NCBI GenBank assembly: GCA_963933115.1
Contig: CAWVSL010000004.1
Coordinates: 52,815-116,814, forward strand
From: JALJPB01 sp963933115
Lineage (GTDB): Bacteria > Pseudomonadota > Gammaproteobacteria > Enterobacterales > Alteromonadaceae
Reading direction: 5' to 3'
DNA: 64,000 bases
Shown here: piece by piece, positions 39,979-50,197 of the stretch
Layout: every line of letters begins with the position of its first letter
Position numbering within the stretch: position 1 is the first letter of the stretch
Notes under the pieces: generated by a model
What the model was told of the DNA's origin: nothing
The model's input: the letters and a program-made list of their open reading frames with translations, nothing else
Database searches by the model: none
Translations under genes and position numbers: made by a program

Positions 39979-41625
39979 ATGACAGTTCATCACCATGCAG
40001 GAAAACCGGCACGTCCAGAAGATAGAATTAATTTAGGGCGTTTAGTCAGTGATTACTTCCTCAAACAGCCAGACGTAACTGTTGTAGAACAAAAGGTAAC
40101 CTTTGGCACTTCTGGTCACCGGGGTGCGGCAAGCAAGTTAAGTTTTAATGAACATCATATTCTGGCAATTTGCCAAGCAGTCGTTGAATATCGAAAGGAT
40201 AAAGGGTTTAAAGGACCTTTATTTTTAGGCAAAGACACTCATGCTTTATCAGAACCCGCTTTCGCTACTGCCTTATCAGTATTAATCGCTAATGGTATCC
40301 CTGTTATTATTCAACAAGATGAAGGATTTACTCCAACACCTGTTATTTCTCGTTTGATCATAAACCATAATAAATTTAACATGACAAAGGCGGATGGCTT
40401 AATTATTACGCCTTCGCATAACCCCCCATCAGATGGTGGTATTAAATATAATCCACCCCATGGTGGTCCCGCTGAAGGTCAAATAACTAAACAAATTGAA
40501 CAACGTGCCAATACTATTCTTAGTAATAACTTAAAAGATATTGTTCGAATGCCTTTTGGTGAGGCGATGCAGTCCGAGTTATTGAGTAAACAAGACTTTA
40601 TTGAGTTCTATGTCAGTCAACTTGATCAAGTTATTGATATGAAAGCGATTGCTGAATCAGGTGTCACTATTGGTGTTGATCCTCTGGGTGGCTCAGGTAT
40701 TCATTATTGGCCTGTAATTGCAAAAAAATATGGTATTAATATAAAAATAGTCAATCCTGTTGTTGATGCAAGTTTTGCCTTTATGCCACTTGATAAAGAT
40801 GGCAAGATTCGTATGGACTGTTCATCACCCTACGCAATGGCAGGTCTTATTGCCATGAAAGACCACTTTGATTTAGCGGTAGGTAACGACCCTGACTTTG
40901 ATCGCCATGGTATTGTTACTAAAACCGGTGGTTTAATGAATCCTAATCACTACCTAGCCGTGGCGATTAATTACCTGATGACTAACAGAGATTGGCCAGA
41001 AACAGCTAAAATTGGTAAAACGTTAGTTTCAAGCTCTTTAATTGATCGTGTTGCCCAACATATTAATCGTCCTCTAGCAGAAGTGCCAGTGGGCTTTAAA
41101 TGGTTTGTTGATGGTTTACACGATTCAAGTTTTGCTTTTGGTGGGGAAGAAAGTGCAGGGGCATCATTTTTAGCGATTGATGGTAGCTGTTGGACCACAG
41201 ATAAAGACGGTTTTATTATGGCCTTACTCGCTGCTGAAATATTAGCCGTAACAGGTAAAGACCCTCACCAACATTACCTTGATTTAGCTAACAAACTTGG
41301 CCAACCTTGTTATGGCCGAGTTGAGGCAATTGCTAGCTTAGCTCAAAAAAAGGTATTAACTGAACTTAGTGCTGATGTAATCACTGCTGATAGTCTAGCA
41401 GGCGAGCCAATTAACCAAGTATTAACCCGTGCACCGGGTAATAATGCAGCAATTGGTGGCCTTAAAGTGGTTACTCAAAATGGTTGGTTTGCTGCGCGTC
41501 CATCGGGCACTGAAGATATTTATAAAATTTATGCGGAAAGTTTTATTGATGAAGTTCATTTGCAAGTGATTATTGAAGAAGCACAAGAGATTGTCAGTGC
41601 TGCTTTTAAACAAGCGGGTCTTTAA
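39979..41625 (+). CDS. pgm: Phosphoglucomutase (alpha-D-glucose)
   Basis: Interconverts glucose 1- and 6-phosphate; 548 residues (E. coli Pgm 546). The phosphoserine is Ser146 in TPSHNPPSDGG. The metal-binding loop is GNDPDFDRHG, the sugar-binding loop GGEESAGAS, and the phosphate-binding loop RPSGTEDIYKIYAE near the C-terminus. Co-transcribed with seqA. Confidence 0.98.
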   Translation: MTVHHHAGKPARPEDRINLGRLVSDYFLKQPDVTVVEQKVTFGTSGHRGAASKLSFNEHHILAICQAVVEYRKDKGFKGPLFLGKDTHALSEPAFATALSVLIANGIPVIIQQDEGFTPTPVISRLIINHNKFNMTKADGLIITPSHNPPSDGGIKYNPPHGGPAEGQITKQIEQRANTILSNNLKDIVRMPFGEAMQSELLSKQDFIEFYVSQLDQVIDMKAIAESGVTIGVDPLGGSGIHYWPVIAKKYGINIKIVNPVVDASFAFMPLDKDGKIRMDCSSPYAMAGLIAMKDHFDLAVGNDPDFDRHGIVTKTGGLMNPNHYLAVAINYLMTNRDWPETAKIGKTLVSSSLIDRVAQHINRPLAEVPVGFKWFVDGLHDSSFAFGGEESAGASFLAIDGSCWTTDKDGFIMALLAAEILAVTGKDPHQHYLDLANKLGQPCYGRVEAIASLAQKKVLTELSADVITADSLAGEPINQVLTRAPGNNAAIGGLKVVTQNGWFAARPSGTEDIYKIYAESFIDEVHLQVIIEEAQEIVSAAFKQAGL

Positions 41626-41798
41626 ATCGGCTAAAAGTCAGTTAAATGGTTAAGTCACTGTTTAACTGGGTTTTATTTCAGATATTGATACTTTTCCTCT
41701 ATTGACATCCATGCCATTTTTTTGAAGGCTAACTAACAGCTATATAAGTATTGTTATCAATTAAATTAAAACAGCGACGTCATTTGTTGTGATTCATT

Positions 41799-42668
41799 TT
41801 ATTTAAATGCATTAATAGGTATTGATAAATAATGTAAGCCATTAGAACTTGCGGCTGCTAAATGGCCTGCTCGTATATTTATTTGTACTGCGGGCAACAT
41901 CAGTTTTGGCATACTAAGGCTTGAGTCTCGTTGATTTCTGAACGAAGTAAACTCATCCATAGTGACGTTTTTATGGATATGAATATTTTGCTCTTGTTGT
42001 TCGGCTACGGTACTTTGCCAGGCATAAAAATCTCTATTAGGGCTTTTATAATCATGGCCAGTAAAAAGTCTGGTTTGTGAGGGCAGGCTTAATATTTTTT
42101 GAATTGATTGATACAAGGTGCTGGCATCGCCACCAGGGAAGTCACAACGTGCAGTACCATAATCTGGCATAAATAGCGTATCACCAACAAAAGCAGTATC
42201 TTCGATCAGATAAGTCACACAAGCAGGTGTATGACCTGGTGTGTGTAAAACTTTAATTGAAAGCTTACCTAAACTTAATATATCACCATCATCAAGTAAT
42301 TGATCAAATTGACTTCCATCAAGAGCAAATGACTCTTCAAAGTTAAAGACTGTTTTGAATATTGCTTGTGTGGCAGTTATCTTAGAACCTATCGCTAGTT
42401 TACCCCCTAATTTTTTTTGTAAATAAGGCGCCGCAGTTAAATGATCAGCATGGGCGTGAGTTTCTAGTATCCAAAGACATTGCCATTGTTGTTCATCTAT
42501 ATAACGAATTAATTGATCTGCCAATGTCGTAGTGGTGGTGGCAGATGCTTGATCAAAATTGAGTACAGAATCAATAATTGCACACTGCTTGCTAAGTGGA
42601 TCAGCAATAAGATAGCTCGCGGTATTTGTTATGTCATCAAAAAAACAGTGAATACGAACTGAGCTCAT
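41799..42668 (-). CDS. MBL-fold metallohydrolase, Blh/ETHE1-like
   Basis: A 289-residue metallo-beta-lactamase-fold protein. The metal motif is THAHADHLTAAP; further ligands are in HTPGHTPACVTY, FVGDTLF and FTGHDY. The DYGTARCDFPGGD stretch places it near Blh/persulfide-dioxygenase-like enzymes of sulfide detoxification; whether it has that activity is an inference. I chose the ATG at 42666-42668 because GAGGAGGTG, an excellent ribosome binding site, lies just upstream. A longer frame begins at 42761 but has no such site and a non-family leader. It is divergent from astE across a 12-base palindrome. Confidence 0.85.
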   Translation of the reverse strand: MSSVRIHCFFDDITNTASYLIADPLSKQCAIIDSVLNFDQASATTTTTLADQLIRYIDEQQWQCLWILETHAHADHLTAAPYLQKKLGGKLAIGSKITATQAIFKTVFNFEESFALDGSQFDQLLDDGDILSLGKLSIKVLHTPGHTPACVTYLIEDTAFVGDTLFMPDYGTARCDFPGGDASTLYQSIQKILSLPSQTRLFTGHDYKSPNRDFYAWQSTVAEQQEQNIHIHKNVTMDEFTSFRNQRDSSLSMPKLMLPAVQINIRAGHLAAASSNGLHYLSIPINAFK

Positions 42669-42765
42669 CAAGCACCTCCTCGTTAACGGTGTGAAGCTAG
42701 TTAATACGATAAAAACTATGGTATCTGTTCGTTCTAATCTTGTGTAGCGGTTTTCAGTCATAGCC

Positions 42766-42777
42766 TGATACGTATCA
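42766..42777. promoter_or_regulatory. Perfect 12-base palindrome between the MBL gene and astE
   Basis: TGATACGTATCA is self-complementary and lies in the short divergent intergenic region. It has the look of a dimeric repressor operator; no regulator gene is adjacent. Confidence 0.35.
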
Positions 42778-42831
42778 ATTACTGCGTAAAAGCCTGCAAA
42801 TTAACGTACAATATCGAAAAATATTGTCAAA

Positions 42832-43935
42832 GTGAAAGTTAAATTGAACGAATTACACCATCTAAATCAAAAAGAGTTGTCAGAAAAGTTATTAAAAAAT
42901 AAGGACTTTTTGAGTATAAGCCGTGAAAATGAATTTATACTGCCCGCTTTTTCTTTTGAAGTATCAAATGAAAAGGAAAGTAGTCAATGTAAAGTATCAG
43001 TGCTTGATACCGGCATCATTCTTTTTGAACCGATAACTCACTCTTCAAAAAAGGATATTATCTTATCAAGTGCCGTTCATGGTAATGAAACTGCCCCTAT
43101 TGAAATATGTAACGATTTAATCAAAAACTTAATCTCAGGCCAGTTACATCTTCAAGAGCGCGTGCTGTTCATATTTGGTAATCCGGCATCAATTAATATT
43201 GGTGAACGTTTTGTCGAAGAGAACCTTAATCGGTTGTTTTCTGGTGGCCATTCTCAAGATCAAGGCCATGGCGAAGGGCTCATTAATAAAGAGCGTCGCC
43301 GTGCATTATTATTAGAAAATACCGTTAGAGATTTTTTTGAACAGGGTAATAATATTAGTGATAACCGTCAGCGTTTTCATTATGATTTACATACGGCAAT
43401 TAGAGGCTCTAAAAATGATAAATTTGCTGTTTACCCATTCAGACATCAAAAACCGTGGAAAGAACAACAACTGCAATTTTTATTAGCATGTGGTATCAAT
43501 ACTGTTTTATTATCTCATTCACCAACGACCACCTTTAGTTATTTTTCATCAAATGAGTTTGGTGCTGATGCCTTTACAGTTGAATTAGGTAAAGTTAAAC
43601 CTTTTGGTGAAAATGATATGACTAATTTTGCTGCGGTTATTCAAACATTAACCGGTTTTATTTCAGGACAAGTACTAGCGCTTAAAGATTACGTAGCAGA
43701 AGACTTTAGTATTTTTGAAATTGATCAAAATATTAATCGCCATCATCAAGACTTCCAATTACACTTTGCTGATGATGTTGAAAATTTCACAGACTTTCCT
43801 ATTGGGACACTTATTGCTAGTGATGGTGATATTGAACACAGAACTAAGAAGGAAGGAGAAGCTATTATTTTTCCTAATGCAAATGTTGCCATTGGACAAC
43901 GGGCATTACTAACAGTTACACCAACAAAAATATAG
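42832..43935 (+). CDS. astE: Succinylglutamate desuccinylase
   Basis: Zinc hydrolase releasing succinate and glutamate from N-succinylglutamate, the last step of the AST arginine degradation pathway; 367 residues (E. coli 322). The zinc site is [12 protein letters not shown] (His and Glu) with the third ligand in [10 protein letters not shown], and the catalytic Glu is probably in [13 protein letters not shown]. The GTG start has no clear ribosome binding site, so the N-terminus is uncertain. The other ast genes are not here; isolated astE is usual in marine relatives, where astD/astA lie elsewhere. A terminator follows. Confidence 0.88.
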   Translation: MKVKLNELHHLNQKELSEKLLKNKDFLSISRENEFILPAFSFEVSNEKESSQCKVSVLDTGIILFEPITHSSKKDIILSSAVHGNETAPIEICNDLIKNLISGQLHLQERVLFIFGNPASINIGERFVEENLNRLFSGGHSQDQGHGEGLINKERRRALLLENTVRDFFEQGNNISDNRQRFHYDLHTAIRGSKNDKFAVYPFRHQKPWKEQQLQFLLACGINTVLLSHSPTTTFSYFSSNEFGADAFTVELGKVKPFGENDMTNFAAVIQTLTGFISGQVLALKDYVAEDFSIFEIDQNINRHHQDFQLHFADDVENFTDFPIGTLIASDGDIEHRTKKEGEAIIFPNANVAIGQRALLTVTPTKI

Positions 43936-43960
43936 CAAGAAAACCGTCATAGAAAATTTT

Positions 43961-44009
43961 CAGGGTGAAAATATTAAATTAAGTTTTTAATAAGTTCACC
44001 CTGTTTTTT
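43961..44009 (+). terminator. Intrinsic terminator after astE
   Basis: CAGGGTGAA and TTCACCCTG pair, with further pairing inside (TATTAAA/TTTAATA), followed by six T residues. Confidence 0.78.
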
Positions 44010-44080
44010 GTCAATACTCACCCCCCTCTATACCCCTGACCTTTTCTACCTGTAAAGATTTATGCTCACTGTGAGAGGTC

Positions 44081-44108
44081 AGTTAACGCCTCTATTTGCC
44101 CGTTAACT
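44081..44108. promoter_or_regulatory. Inverted repeat upstream of the bkd operon
   Basis: AGTTAACG (44081-44088) and CGTTAACT (44101-44108) are exact complements 12 bases apart; CTCACTGTGAG lies just upstream (44065-44075). A possible operator of the bkd operon. The rest of the 330-base gap has nothing else I can support. Confidence 0.35.
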
Positions 44109-44330
44109 TGAATCTCGGTTTACCTAAAGGTAAAGTGCGATCATCTATATAACAGTCAACTATTAGCCAATTTATCGAGCAAAGATAACGATAAAAGGTT
44201 AATGATTTAAACAATTCCTTTTAGCTGTCTCTGAGTCTATGTCTATACTAACAGAGATAAAAAAGTGTTTAACTCGTTAAGCTTGCAACGAAATAGTTTA
44301 GGCAAACAAGCAGATAACAAAGAGAATGCT

Positions 44331-45512
44331 ATGAACTCTGACATTTATAATGACGGGCCGGTTGTCCACCAACCTAGCTTTATTGACGGTCACTCAGTCG
44401 AAATTCCACTTCTTAAAATTTTACAGCAAGATGGTACTCTATTTGACGGTGCCCAAATGCCAAAAATAGATCAAACACTTGCGACTAAAGTTTATAAAAC
44501 CTTAGCGTTTCACCGTGTCTTAGATGAACGTATGGTCGCTTCACAGCGCCAAGGTCGTTTAAGTTTTTATATGTCGGCCCTAGGTGAAGAAGCAGCAAGT
44601 GTGGGTGGAGCTGCAGGGTTAAAAGATCAAGATATGATTATGGCTCAGTATCGTGAACAAGGTGCCTTGATGTTTCGAGGTTTTAGCCTCGAAAATTTTA
44701 TGAATCAAATGTTTAGCAATAGTAAAGATTTAGGTAAGGGTCGTCAGATGCCTATTCATTATGGCTCAAAAGAACTCAACTATATGACAGTGTCATCACC
44801 CTTAGGGACACAAATACCACAAGCAACAGGTTATGCCTATGGTCAAAAACTTCAAGGTTTAGATGAAGTGACTATATGTTACTTTGGTGAAGGTGCTGCC
44901 TCTGAGGGGGATTTTCATGCGGGCTTAAACATGGCTGCAGTGCAAGAAGCACCAGTAATTTTTTTCTGTCGTAATAATGGCTACGCAATTTCAACGCCCT
45001 CAGATGAGCAGTTTAAAGGTAATGGTATTGCCTCCCGTGGTGTTGGCTATGGTATTAAAACGTTGCGAATTGATGGTAATGATATTCTCGCTGTTATTTT
45101 GGCGACACAAACAGCACGTCAATACGCCTTAAAAGAAAATGCACCCGTACTCATTGAAGCGATGTCTTATCGTTTGGGTGCTCATTCAACCTCAGATGAT
45201 CCGTCAGGTTACCGTACCCGTGAAGAAGAAGCAGTTTGGCAAGCTAACGATCCTATTTTACGGATGAAAAATTGGATGCTAAACCAAAATTGGTGGGACG
45301 AAACTCAAGAAACTGAGCTTTTTGAACAGTACCGAGAAGAGGTGTTAGCCGCTGTTAAAGTATCAGAAAAAATTGATAAACCCCATTTAGACACCCTGAT
45401 TTCTGATGTTTATGATACACCACCAGTGCACTTACAAGCACAACTTGATGAGCTTAAAGAGCACATCAATAAATATCCAGATGCTTATCCATTTACTGCG
45501 GGGAAATTTTAG
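44331..45512 (+). CDS. bkdA1: Branched-chain 2-oxoacid dehydrogenase E1 alpha subunit
   Basis: Thiamine diphosphate-dependent subunit that decarboxylates 2-oxoisovalerate and related acids. From the ATG at 44331 it has 393 residues; the frame can be extended to a GTG at 44265, adding 22 residues, but neither start has a strong ribosome binding site and the extension lacks family features. Key motifs are [30 protein letters not shown], the cofactor/metal motif [20 protein letters not shown], and the phosphorylation-loop-like [16 protein letters not shown]. First of three genes with 2-base spacing or overlap. Confidence 0.95.
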   Translation: MNSDIYNDGPVVHQPSFIDGHSVEIPLLKILQQDGTLFDGAQMPKIDQTLATKVYKTLAFHRVLDERMVASQRQGRLSFYMSALGEEAASVGGAAGLKDQDMIMAQYREQGALMFRGFSLENFMNQMFSNSKDLGKGRQMPIHYGSKELNYMTVSSPLGTQIPQATGYAYGQKLQGLDEVTICYFGEGAASEGDFHAGLNMAAVQEAPVIFFCRNNGYAISTPSDEQFKGNGIASRGVGYGIKTLRIDGNDILAVILATQTARQYALKENAPVLIEAMSYRLGAHSTSDDPSGYRTREEEAVWQANDPILRMKNWMLNQNWWDETQETELFEQYREEVLAAVKVSEKIDKPHLDTLISDVYDTPPVHLQAQLDELKEHINKYPDAYPFTAGKF

Positions 45513-45514
45513 TC

Positions 45515-46492
45515 ATGGCTCAAATGAATTTGTTACATGCCATCAACAATGCTATCGACATTGCGATGCAGGAAAATGATAGAACAGTATGCTTTGGTGA
45601 AGATGTAGGACACTTTGGTGGAGTTTTTCGTGCAACTAGTGGATTACAAGAAAAGTATGGTAAGGCGCGCTGTTTTAATACACCATTAGTTGAGCAAGGC
45701 ATTATTGGCTTTGCCAATGGTTTAGCAGCACAAGGTAGTGTTCCCATTGCTGAAATTCAGTTTGCCGATTATATTTTTCCAGCATTTGATCAAATTGTTA
45801 ATGAAGCGGCAAAGTTTAGATACCGCAGTGGTAACGAATTTGATGTGGGTAAATTAACTATCCGTGCTCCATATGGCGGTGGTATTGCGGGCGGTTTATA
45901 TCATAGTCAATCGCCTGAAGCCTATTTTGCTCATACTCCCGGTTTAAAAGTGGTTATTCCACGTAATCCTTATCAAGCTAAGGGGCTCTTGTTAGCGTCA
46001 ATTCGTGATGATAATCCGGTGATTTTCTTTGAGCCAAAGCGTTTATATCGAGCCTCGGTTGGCGAGGTGCCTGAGGAAGATTATCAATTACCCCTAGGGA
46101 AAGCAGAAGTCGTCACTGTCGGTAATGATATTACTTTACTTGCTTGGGGCGCCCAGGTCGAAATTATAGAAAAATCCGCGAAAATGGCTGCTAATGACGG
46201 TATTTCGTGTGAGATTATTGACTTACGAACTATTTTACCTTGGGATATTGAAACGGTTGTTAATTCAGTATTAAAAACAGGCCGTTTAGTTGTTTCTCAA
46301 GAAGCACCATTAACCGCTGGTTTTGCCAGTGAAATTGCTGCGACCATACAAAAAGAATGTTTCTTGCATTTAGAATCACCAATAGAACGTGTTTGTGGGT
46401 TAGATACTCCCTATCCACTAGCCTTAGAAAAAGAATATGTTGCTGATCATTTGAAAATTTATGAAGCAATTAAACGTAGCGTTAATTACTAA
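45515..46492 (+). CDS. bkdA2: Branched-chain 2-oxoacid dehydrogenase E1 beta subunit
   Basis: Partner of the E1 alpha subunit, 325 residues, the family's usual length. Motifs are [55 protein letters not shown] and [22 protein letters not shown] with the active-site His. It starts two bases past the E1 alpha stop. It carries no lipoyl or E3 domain. The same-strand E2 gene begins 22 bases after its stop. Confidence 0.97.
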   Translation: MAQMNLLHAINNAIDIAMQENDRTVCFGEDVGHFGGVFRATSGLQEKYGKARCFNTPLVEQGIIGFANGLAAQGSVPIAEIQFADYIFPAFDQIVNEAAKFRYRSGNEFDVGKLTIRAPYGGGIAGGLYHSQSPEAYFAHTPGLKVVIPRNPYQAKGLLLASIRDDNPVIFFEPKRLYRASVGEVPEEDYQLPLGKAEVVTVGNDITLLAWGAQVEIIEKSAKMAANDGISCEIIDLRTILPWDIETVVNSVLKTGRLVVSQEAPLTAGFASEIAATIQKECFLHLESPIERVCGLDTPYPLALEKEYVADHLKIYEAIKRSVNY

Positions 46493-46514
46493 TTTATCGA
46501 GGCTAGAAAAGATT

Positions 46515-48110
46515 ATGAGTATTGATTTTATATTGCCAGATATTGGTGAAGGTATCGTTGAATGTGAGCTGGTGGAATGGCTAGTCAAAGAAGGCGACGT
46601 AATAGTTGAAGACCAGCCTATAGCCGATGTAATGACAGACAAAGCATTAGTGCAAATTCCAGCAATGCATAATGGCGTGATTGAAAAATTATATTACCAG
46701 CAAGGTGATATTGCTAAAGTGCACGAACCGTTGTTTTCAATTGTCCCTGAAAACTCTAAAGACAATATCACTTCGTCAGCGGTTGATAACCCTTTACCTG
46801 TCGATAACTCTATAGCTGAACAAGCTAAAGAGGTTGCTGTCAATGCGGTAGAAGACTTTATTCTTCCAGATATAGGTGAGGGTATTGTTGAATGTGAGTT
46901 GGTCGACTGGTTAGTCAACGAAGGCGATATTATCGAAGAAGATCAACCTATCGCTGATGTGATGACCGATAAAGCCTTAGTGCAAATTCCAGCAATGCAC
47001 GCGGGTAAAGTGGTTAAGCTTTATTACGCTAAAGGTGAAATTGCTAAAGTTCATCAACCCTTATTTTCAATAGAAATCTATGGCAGTGCGGCGGTAATAG
47101 CTCCAACTCCAACTGCAGCTTTAGTAAAACCACTAACAAAAAATGTAGCTCAACAATCTATTGCAAAAATAGACACACCCACTGTTCTTATCACTAATAA
47201 TGGTAAAGCAGTCGCTAGTCCTGCTGTAAGAAGAGTTGCTCGCGAAATGAATGTTAATATTCATGAAGTGCCTGGAACAGGAAAGAAGGGGCGTGTTTAT
47301 AAAAATGATATAGCTGCCTTTATTAAAGAGACCACTGATAAACCTTCTGAACAGAAAGTTGTCACTCAGTCTACTGTGAACATCGGTGGTATACGTGTTG
47401 AACAAATACGGGGTATTAAAGCCGTAATGGCTAAAGCTATGGTCAAATCAGTGTCAACCATTCCTCACTTTACTTATTGTGAAGAAATTGACATGACCAA
47501 CTTAATCAAACTTAGAAAAGATCTTAAAGAAACGTCACTTATTAAAGAATTAACCACTAAGCAAGACATCAAATTAACCATGATGCCATTTTTTATGAAA
47601 GCGATGTCATTAGCATTACAGCAATTCCCACTTATTAATTCACAAGTTAATGAAGAGTGTACCGAGTTAACCTACTTTAATGATCATAATATTGGCATGG
47701 CGGTTGACTCAAAAGTAGGTTTGTTAGTACCTAACGTTAAACAGGTGCAAACTAAATCCATTTTAGAGTTAGCTACTGATATTACTCGCTTAACTAATGA
47801 CGCAAGAAGTGGTCGAGTGCCATCATCTGATTTAAAGGGTGGCACCATTACCATCTCAAATATTGGCGCGATTGGTGGTACCGTTGCGACGCCAATAATA
47901 AATAAACCTGAAGCCGCTATTGTTGCGTTAGGTAAATTACAAGTTTTACCTCGCTTCAATACTTTAGGTGAGGTGGAAGCCCGAAGTATAATGCAAGTGA
48001 GCTGGTCTGGTGATCATCGAATTATTGATGGTGCTTCAATTGCACGGTTCTGTAATTTATGGAAATCATTCCTTGAAGAGCCTACCAATATGTTAGTTCA
48101 TATGAATTAA
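46515..48110 (+). CDS. bkdB: Branched-chain 2-oxoacid dehydrogenase E2 with two lipoyl domains
   Basis: Dihydrolipoyl acyltransferase core of the Bkd complex, 531 residues from the ATG at 46515. A longer frame from 46461 overlaps the E1 beta gene and adds a non-family leader. Two lipoyl domains, about 4-74 and 114-184, differ at about 12 of 71 positions; lipoyl lysines are Lys43 and Lys153 in VMTDKALVQIP. A subunit-binding domain (SPAVRRVAREMNV) and the catalytic domain follow, with His501 in GDHRIIDGAS. Most bacterial Bkd E2 proteins have a single lipoyl domain. No E3 (lpdV) gene follows, so a shared E3 must come from elsewhere. Confidence 0.96.
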   Translation: MSIDFILPDIGEGIVECELVEWLVKEGDVIVEDQPIADVMTDKALVQIPAMHNGVIEKLYYQQGDIAKVHEPLFSIVPENSKDNITSSAVDNPLPVDNSIAEQAKEVAVNAVEDFILPDIGEGIVECELVDWLVNEGDIIEEDQPIADVMTDKALVQIPAMHAGKVVKLYYAKGEIAKVHQPLFSIEIYGSAAVIAPTPTAALVKPLTKNVAQQSIAKIDTPTVLITNNGKAVASPAVRRVAREMNVNIHEVPGTGKKGRVYKNDIAAFIKETTDKPSEQKVVTQSTVNIGGIRVEQIRGIKAVMAKAMVKSVSTIPHFTYCEEIDMTNLIKLRKDLKETSLIKELTTKQDIKLTMMPFFMKAMSLALQQFPLINSQVNEECTELTYFNDHNIGMAVDSKVGLLVPNVKQVQTKSILELATDITRLTNDARSGRVPSSDLKGGTITISNIGAIGGTVATPIINKPEAAIVALGKLQVLPRFNTLGEVEARSIMQVSWSGDHRIIDGASIARFCNLWKSFLEEPTNMLVHMN

Positions 48111-48162
48111 TCATTGAGTTAGAAGTTTGACGTGAAAAATTACAAGAGTGTTCACTCAACTT

Positions 48163-48195
48163 AACGTTGTTCATTTATAAAATGAACAACGTTTT
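48163..48195 (+). terminator. Intrinsic terminator after the bkd operon
   Basis: Perfect 14-base-pair stem AACGTTGTTCATTT/AAATGAACAACGTT with a three-base loop, then TTTATT. Confidence 0.85.
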
Positions 48196-48550
48196 ATTAT
48201 TTAAGTTGTTATCATCTAATTATGATTATTTACAAAATATAATAAATAAATACTTAGCAGAAAATTTATAATAACCGATATTCTTCAGGTTGTTCATACA
48301 CCTCAATAACAAACCCCAATTAATAGCATCTTCGCTGGATAGTTAAAAAAATTGATCAATTCAAAGTAACTAAAGCCAATTATTGTAACTTCTTATTCAT
48401 ATCCAGAAATTTACAAGGTTCAATATTTTTTGGTATCTAATATAATGATGTTATGGGATGTTAATATTCATTAGACAAAGAACTATATAACCTAGATTAT
48501 TGTGGTGTTTTTATTAAAGGCAAACATATAGTGGGTTAATAATAGGGTAG
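48196..48550. other. AT-rich intergenic region before the FAD monooxygenase gene
   Basis: About 355 bases with no supported gene, repeat or RNA. The base composition changes at about 48540, where the more GC-rich monooxygenase gene begins. Confidence 0.45.
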
Positions 48551-50026
48551 GTGGTAAAGGTGGCAACAGCAGTTAATGACGATAGTTGGACTATATGTTT
48601 GGAATGTCAGGGGCGTGGTAAAAAAAGTAAGGGGCTTCGCAAAAATGTCAGACTCCGATATCAGAATGAATTAGATCTGTTTTTAAAAAGTAAGAGCTCA
48701 GGCAAAGCACCAGTTCGTCCTAAGGCTCATCTAAATGTATGCTTAAATTGCCAAGGGGCTGGTTTGATTCGTTCTGCAACGTATCCTTTAGCCGATAATA
48801 ATTACCCGCATATTGCGATTGTTGGGGGTGGAATAGGGGGGGTAGCTCTTGCGGTAGCTTGTTTACACCGTGGAATTCCTTTTACTCTTTATGAGCGCGA
48901 TAATAGTTTTGATGAACGGTCTCAGGGGTACGGACTCACTTTGCAACAAGCGAGCAGAGTAATCAAGGGCTTGGGGATTTTTGCTTTAGAAGAGGGCGTG
49001 ATTTCGACCCGACACCTAGTTCATACGATCGAAGGAAAGGTCATTGGTGAGTGGGGCAGTAGAAACTGGTTAGCGTCAAATAAAACAGCATCAGCTAAAC
49101 CCTCTAATATTCATATAGCTAGGCAGGCGTTGCGACTAGCTTTGCTTAATCAGTTAGGTGGGCATGATGTCGTGAAGTGGGATCACCAGTTAATCGACTT
49201 TAAAAAAGAGCAAGGTAAAGGAGTCAATTTGAGCTTTCATACGGCGGGTCAAATGAAGCAAGTTAAAGCAGACCTTGTGGTAGGAGCTGATGGTATTCGT
49301 AGTAAGGTGCGGAGTTTGTTAATTGGTGAGGACGCTTCACCATTATGTTATTTAGGTTGTATTGTGATTTTAGGAATATGTCCTTTAGCAAATATTAAAG
49401 GGCTTAATAGCCCATTGCTAGACTCAGCCACGGTATTTCAAACTGCCAATGGCAATGAACGGATTTATATGATGCCTTATACATCAAACTCTGTGATGTG
49501 GCAGCTCAGCTTCCCAATGTCAGAAAAAGAAGCTAAGGCATTAAGCGCGCAAGGAGCTAAAGCACTCAAGGCTGAAGCGTATCGAAGATGTCAGTGGCAC
49601 GATCCCATTCCTCAAATTCTAGCAGCAACCCTAGAAGGACAAATTTCCGGTTATCCCGTTTATGATCGGGTACCACTCGAATCTCAGTTATTGGCGAAAG
49701 CAGGCCAAGTGACCTTAATTGGAGATGCGGCTCATCCTATGAGTCCATTCAAAGGACAGGGAGCAAATCAAGCTCTTCTTGATGCGCTGGCGTTAGCACG
49801 GGCGATTACAAGAGGATGTTGGCCTTTATCTCAATGGCGAGAAGTTGGTTTGAGAAAAAGTGTGTTAACAGAGTTTGAACTAGAAATGCTGGCACGCAGT
49901 GCGACCAAGGTAACGGATTCAGCCGAGGCTGCTGCCTTCTTACATTCTGAGATCGCACTTCATGAAGGCAATCAACCAAGAGGGCGCGTTCAAAAGAGAA
50001 AAGAAAACAATGAGAAAATGACATGA
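48551..50026 (+). CDS. Zinc-finger/FAD-dependent monooxygenase fusion
   Basis: A 491-residue protein. The N-terminal about 80 residues carry two CxxCxGxG repeats, CLECQGRGKKSKG (Cys16, Cys19) and CLNCQGAG (Cys64, Cys67), the signature of DnaJ-type zinc fingers and expected to bind one zinc. The rest is a class A flavoprotein monooxygenase: dinucleotide loop GGGIGGVALAV (92-102), VVGADGIRSKVR and GDAAHPMSPFKGQGANQAL near 392-410. The GTG at 48551 is used here; a second GTG at 48560 is also possible, with GGTAGGTGG nearby. Codon choice looks more GC-rich than the neighbours, suggesting transfer. Substrate unknown; aromatic or polyketide hydroxylation is the family's usual chemistry. Confidence 0.85.
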   Translation: MVKVATAVNDDSWTICLECQGRGKKSKGLRKNVRLRYQNELDLFLKSKSSGKAPVRPKAHLNVCLNCQGAGLIRSATYPLADNNYPHIAIVGGGIGGVALAVACLHRGIPFTLYERDNSFDERSQGYGLTLQQASRVIKGLGIFALEEGVISTRHLVHTIEGKVIGEWGSRNWLASNKTASAKPSNIHIARQALRLALLNQLGGHDVVKWDHQLIDFKKEQGKGVNLSFHTAGQMKQVKADLVVGADGIRSKVRSLLIGEDASPLCYLGCIVILGICPLANIKGLNSPLLDSATVFQTANGNERIYMMPYTSNSVMWQLSFPMSEKEAKALSAQGAKALKAEAYRRCQWHDPIPQILAATLEGQISGYPVYDRVPLESQLLAKAGQVTLIGDAAHPMSPFKGQGANQALLDALALARAITRGCWPLSQWREVGLRKSVLTEFELEMLARSATKVTDSAEAAAFLHSEIALHEGNQPRGRVQKRKENNEKMT

Positions 50027-50030
50027 TTTT

Positions 50031-50064
50031 GTAGCGAAATAAATCTATTTTGCTACATTTTTTT
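50031..50064 (+). terminator. Intrinsic terminator after the monooxygenase gene
   Basis: GTAGCGAAATA and TATTTTGCTAC pair over 11 positions (one G-U) with a four-base loop and a seven-T tail, four bases past the stop codon. Confidence 0.85.
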
Positions 50065-50197
50065 ATTTAGAAAAACCTATTTTTAGGCGTTAATGACCGT
50101 TAAGATAAATGCTCGAAGTGCGAGTTATTTATTTTATGAATCTTTACTAAAAGATCGATGGGAATAAACTGTAATGGTCTAATTAAATTTTATAGGT

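Noticed and set aside
42669..42761. N-terminal extension of the MBL-fold hydrolase
   Set aside because: The GAGGAGGTG site just ahead of the ATG at 42668 decides for the shorter protein, and the extra residues do not match the family.
46461..46514. Longer start for the Bkd E2 gene overlapping E1 beta
   Set aside because: It adds 18 residues with no family match; the ATG at 46515 starts right at the lipoyl domain as usual for E2 proteins.
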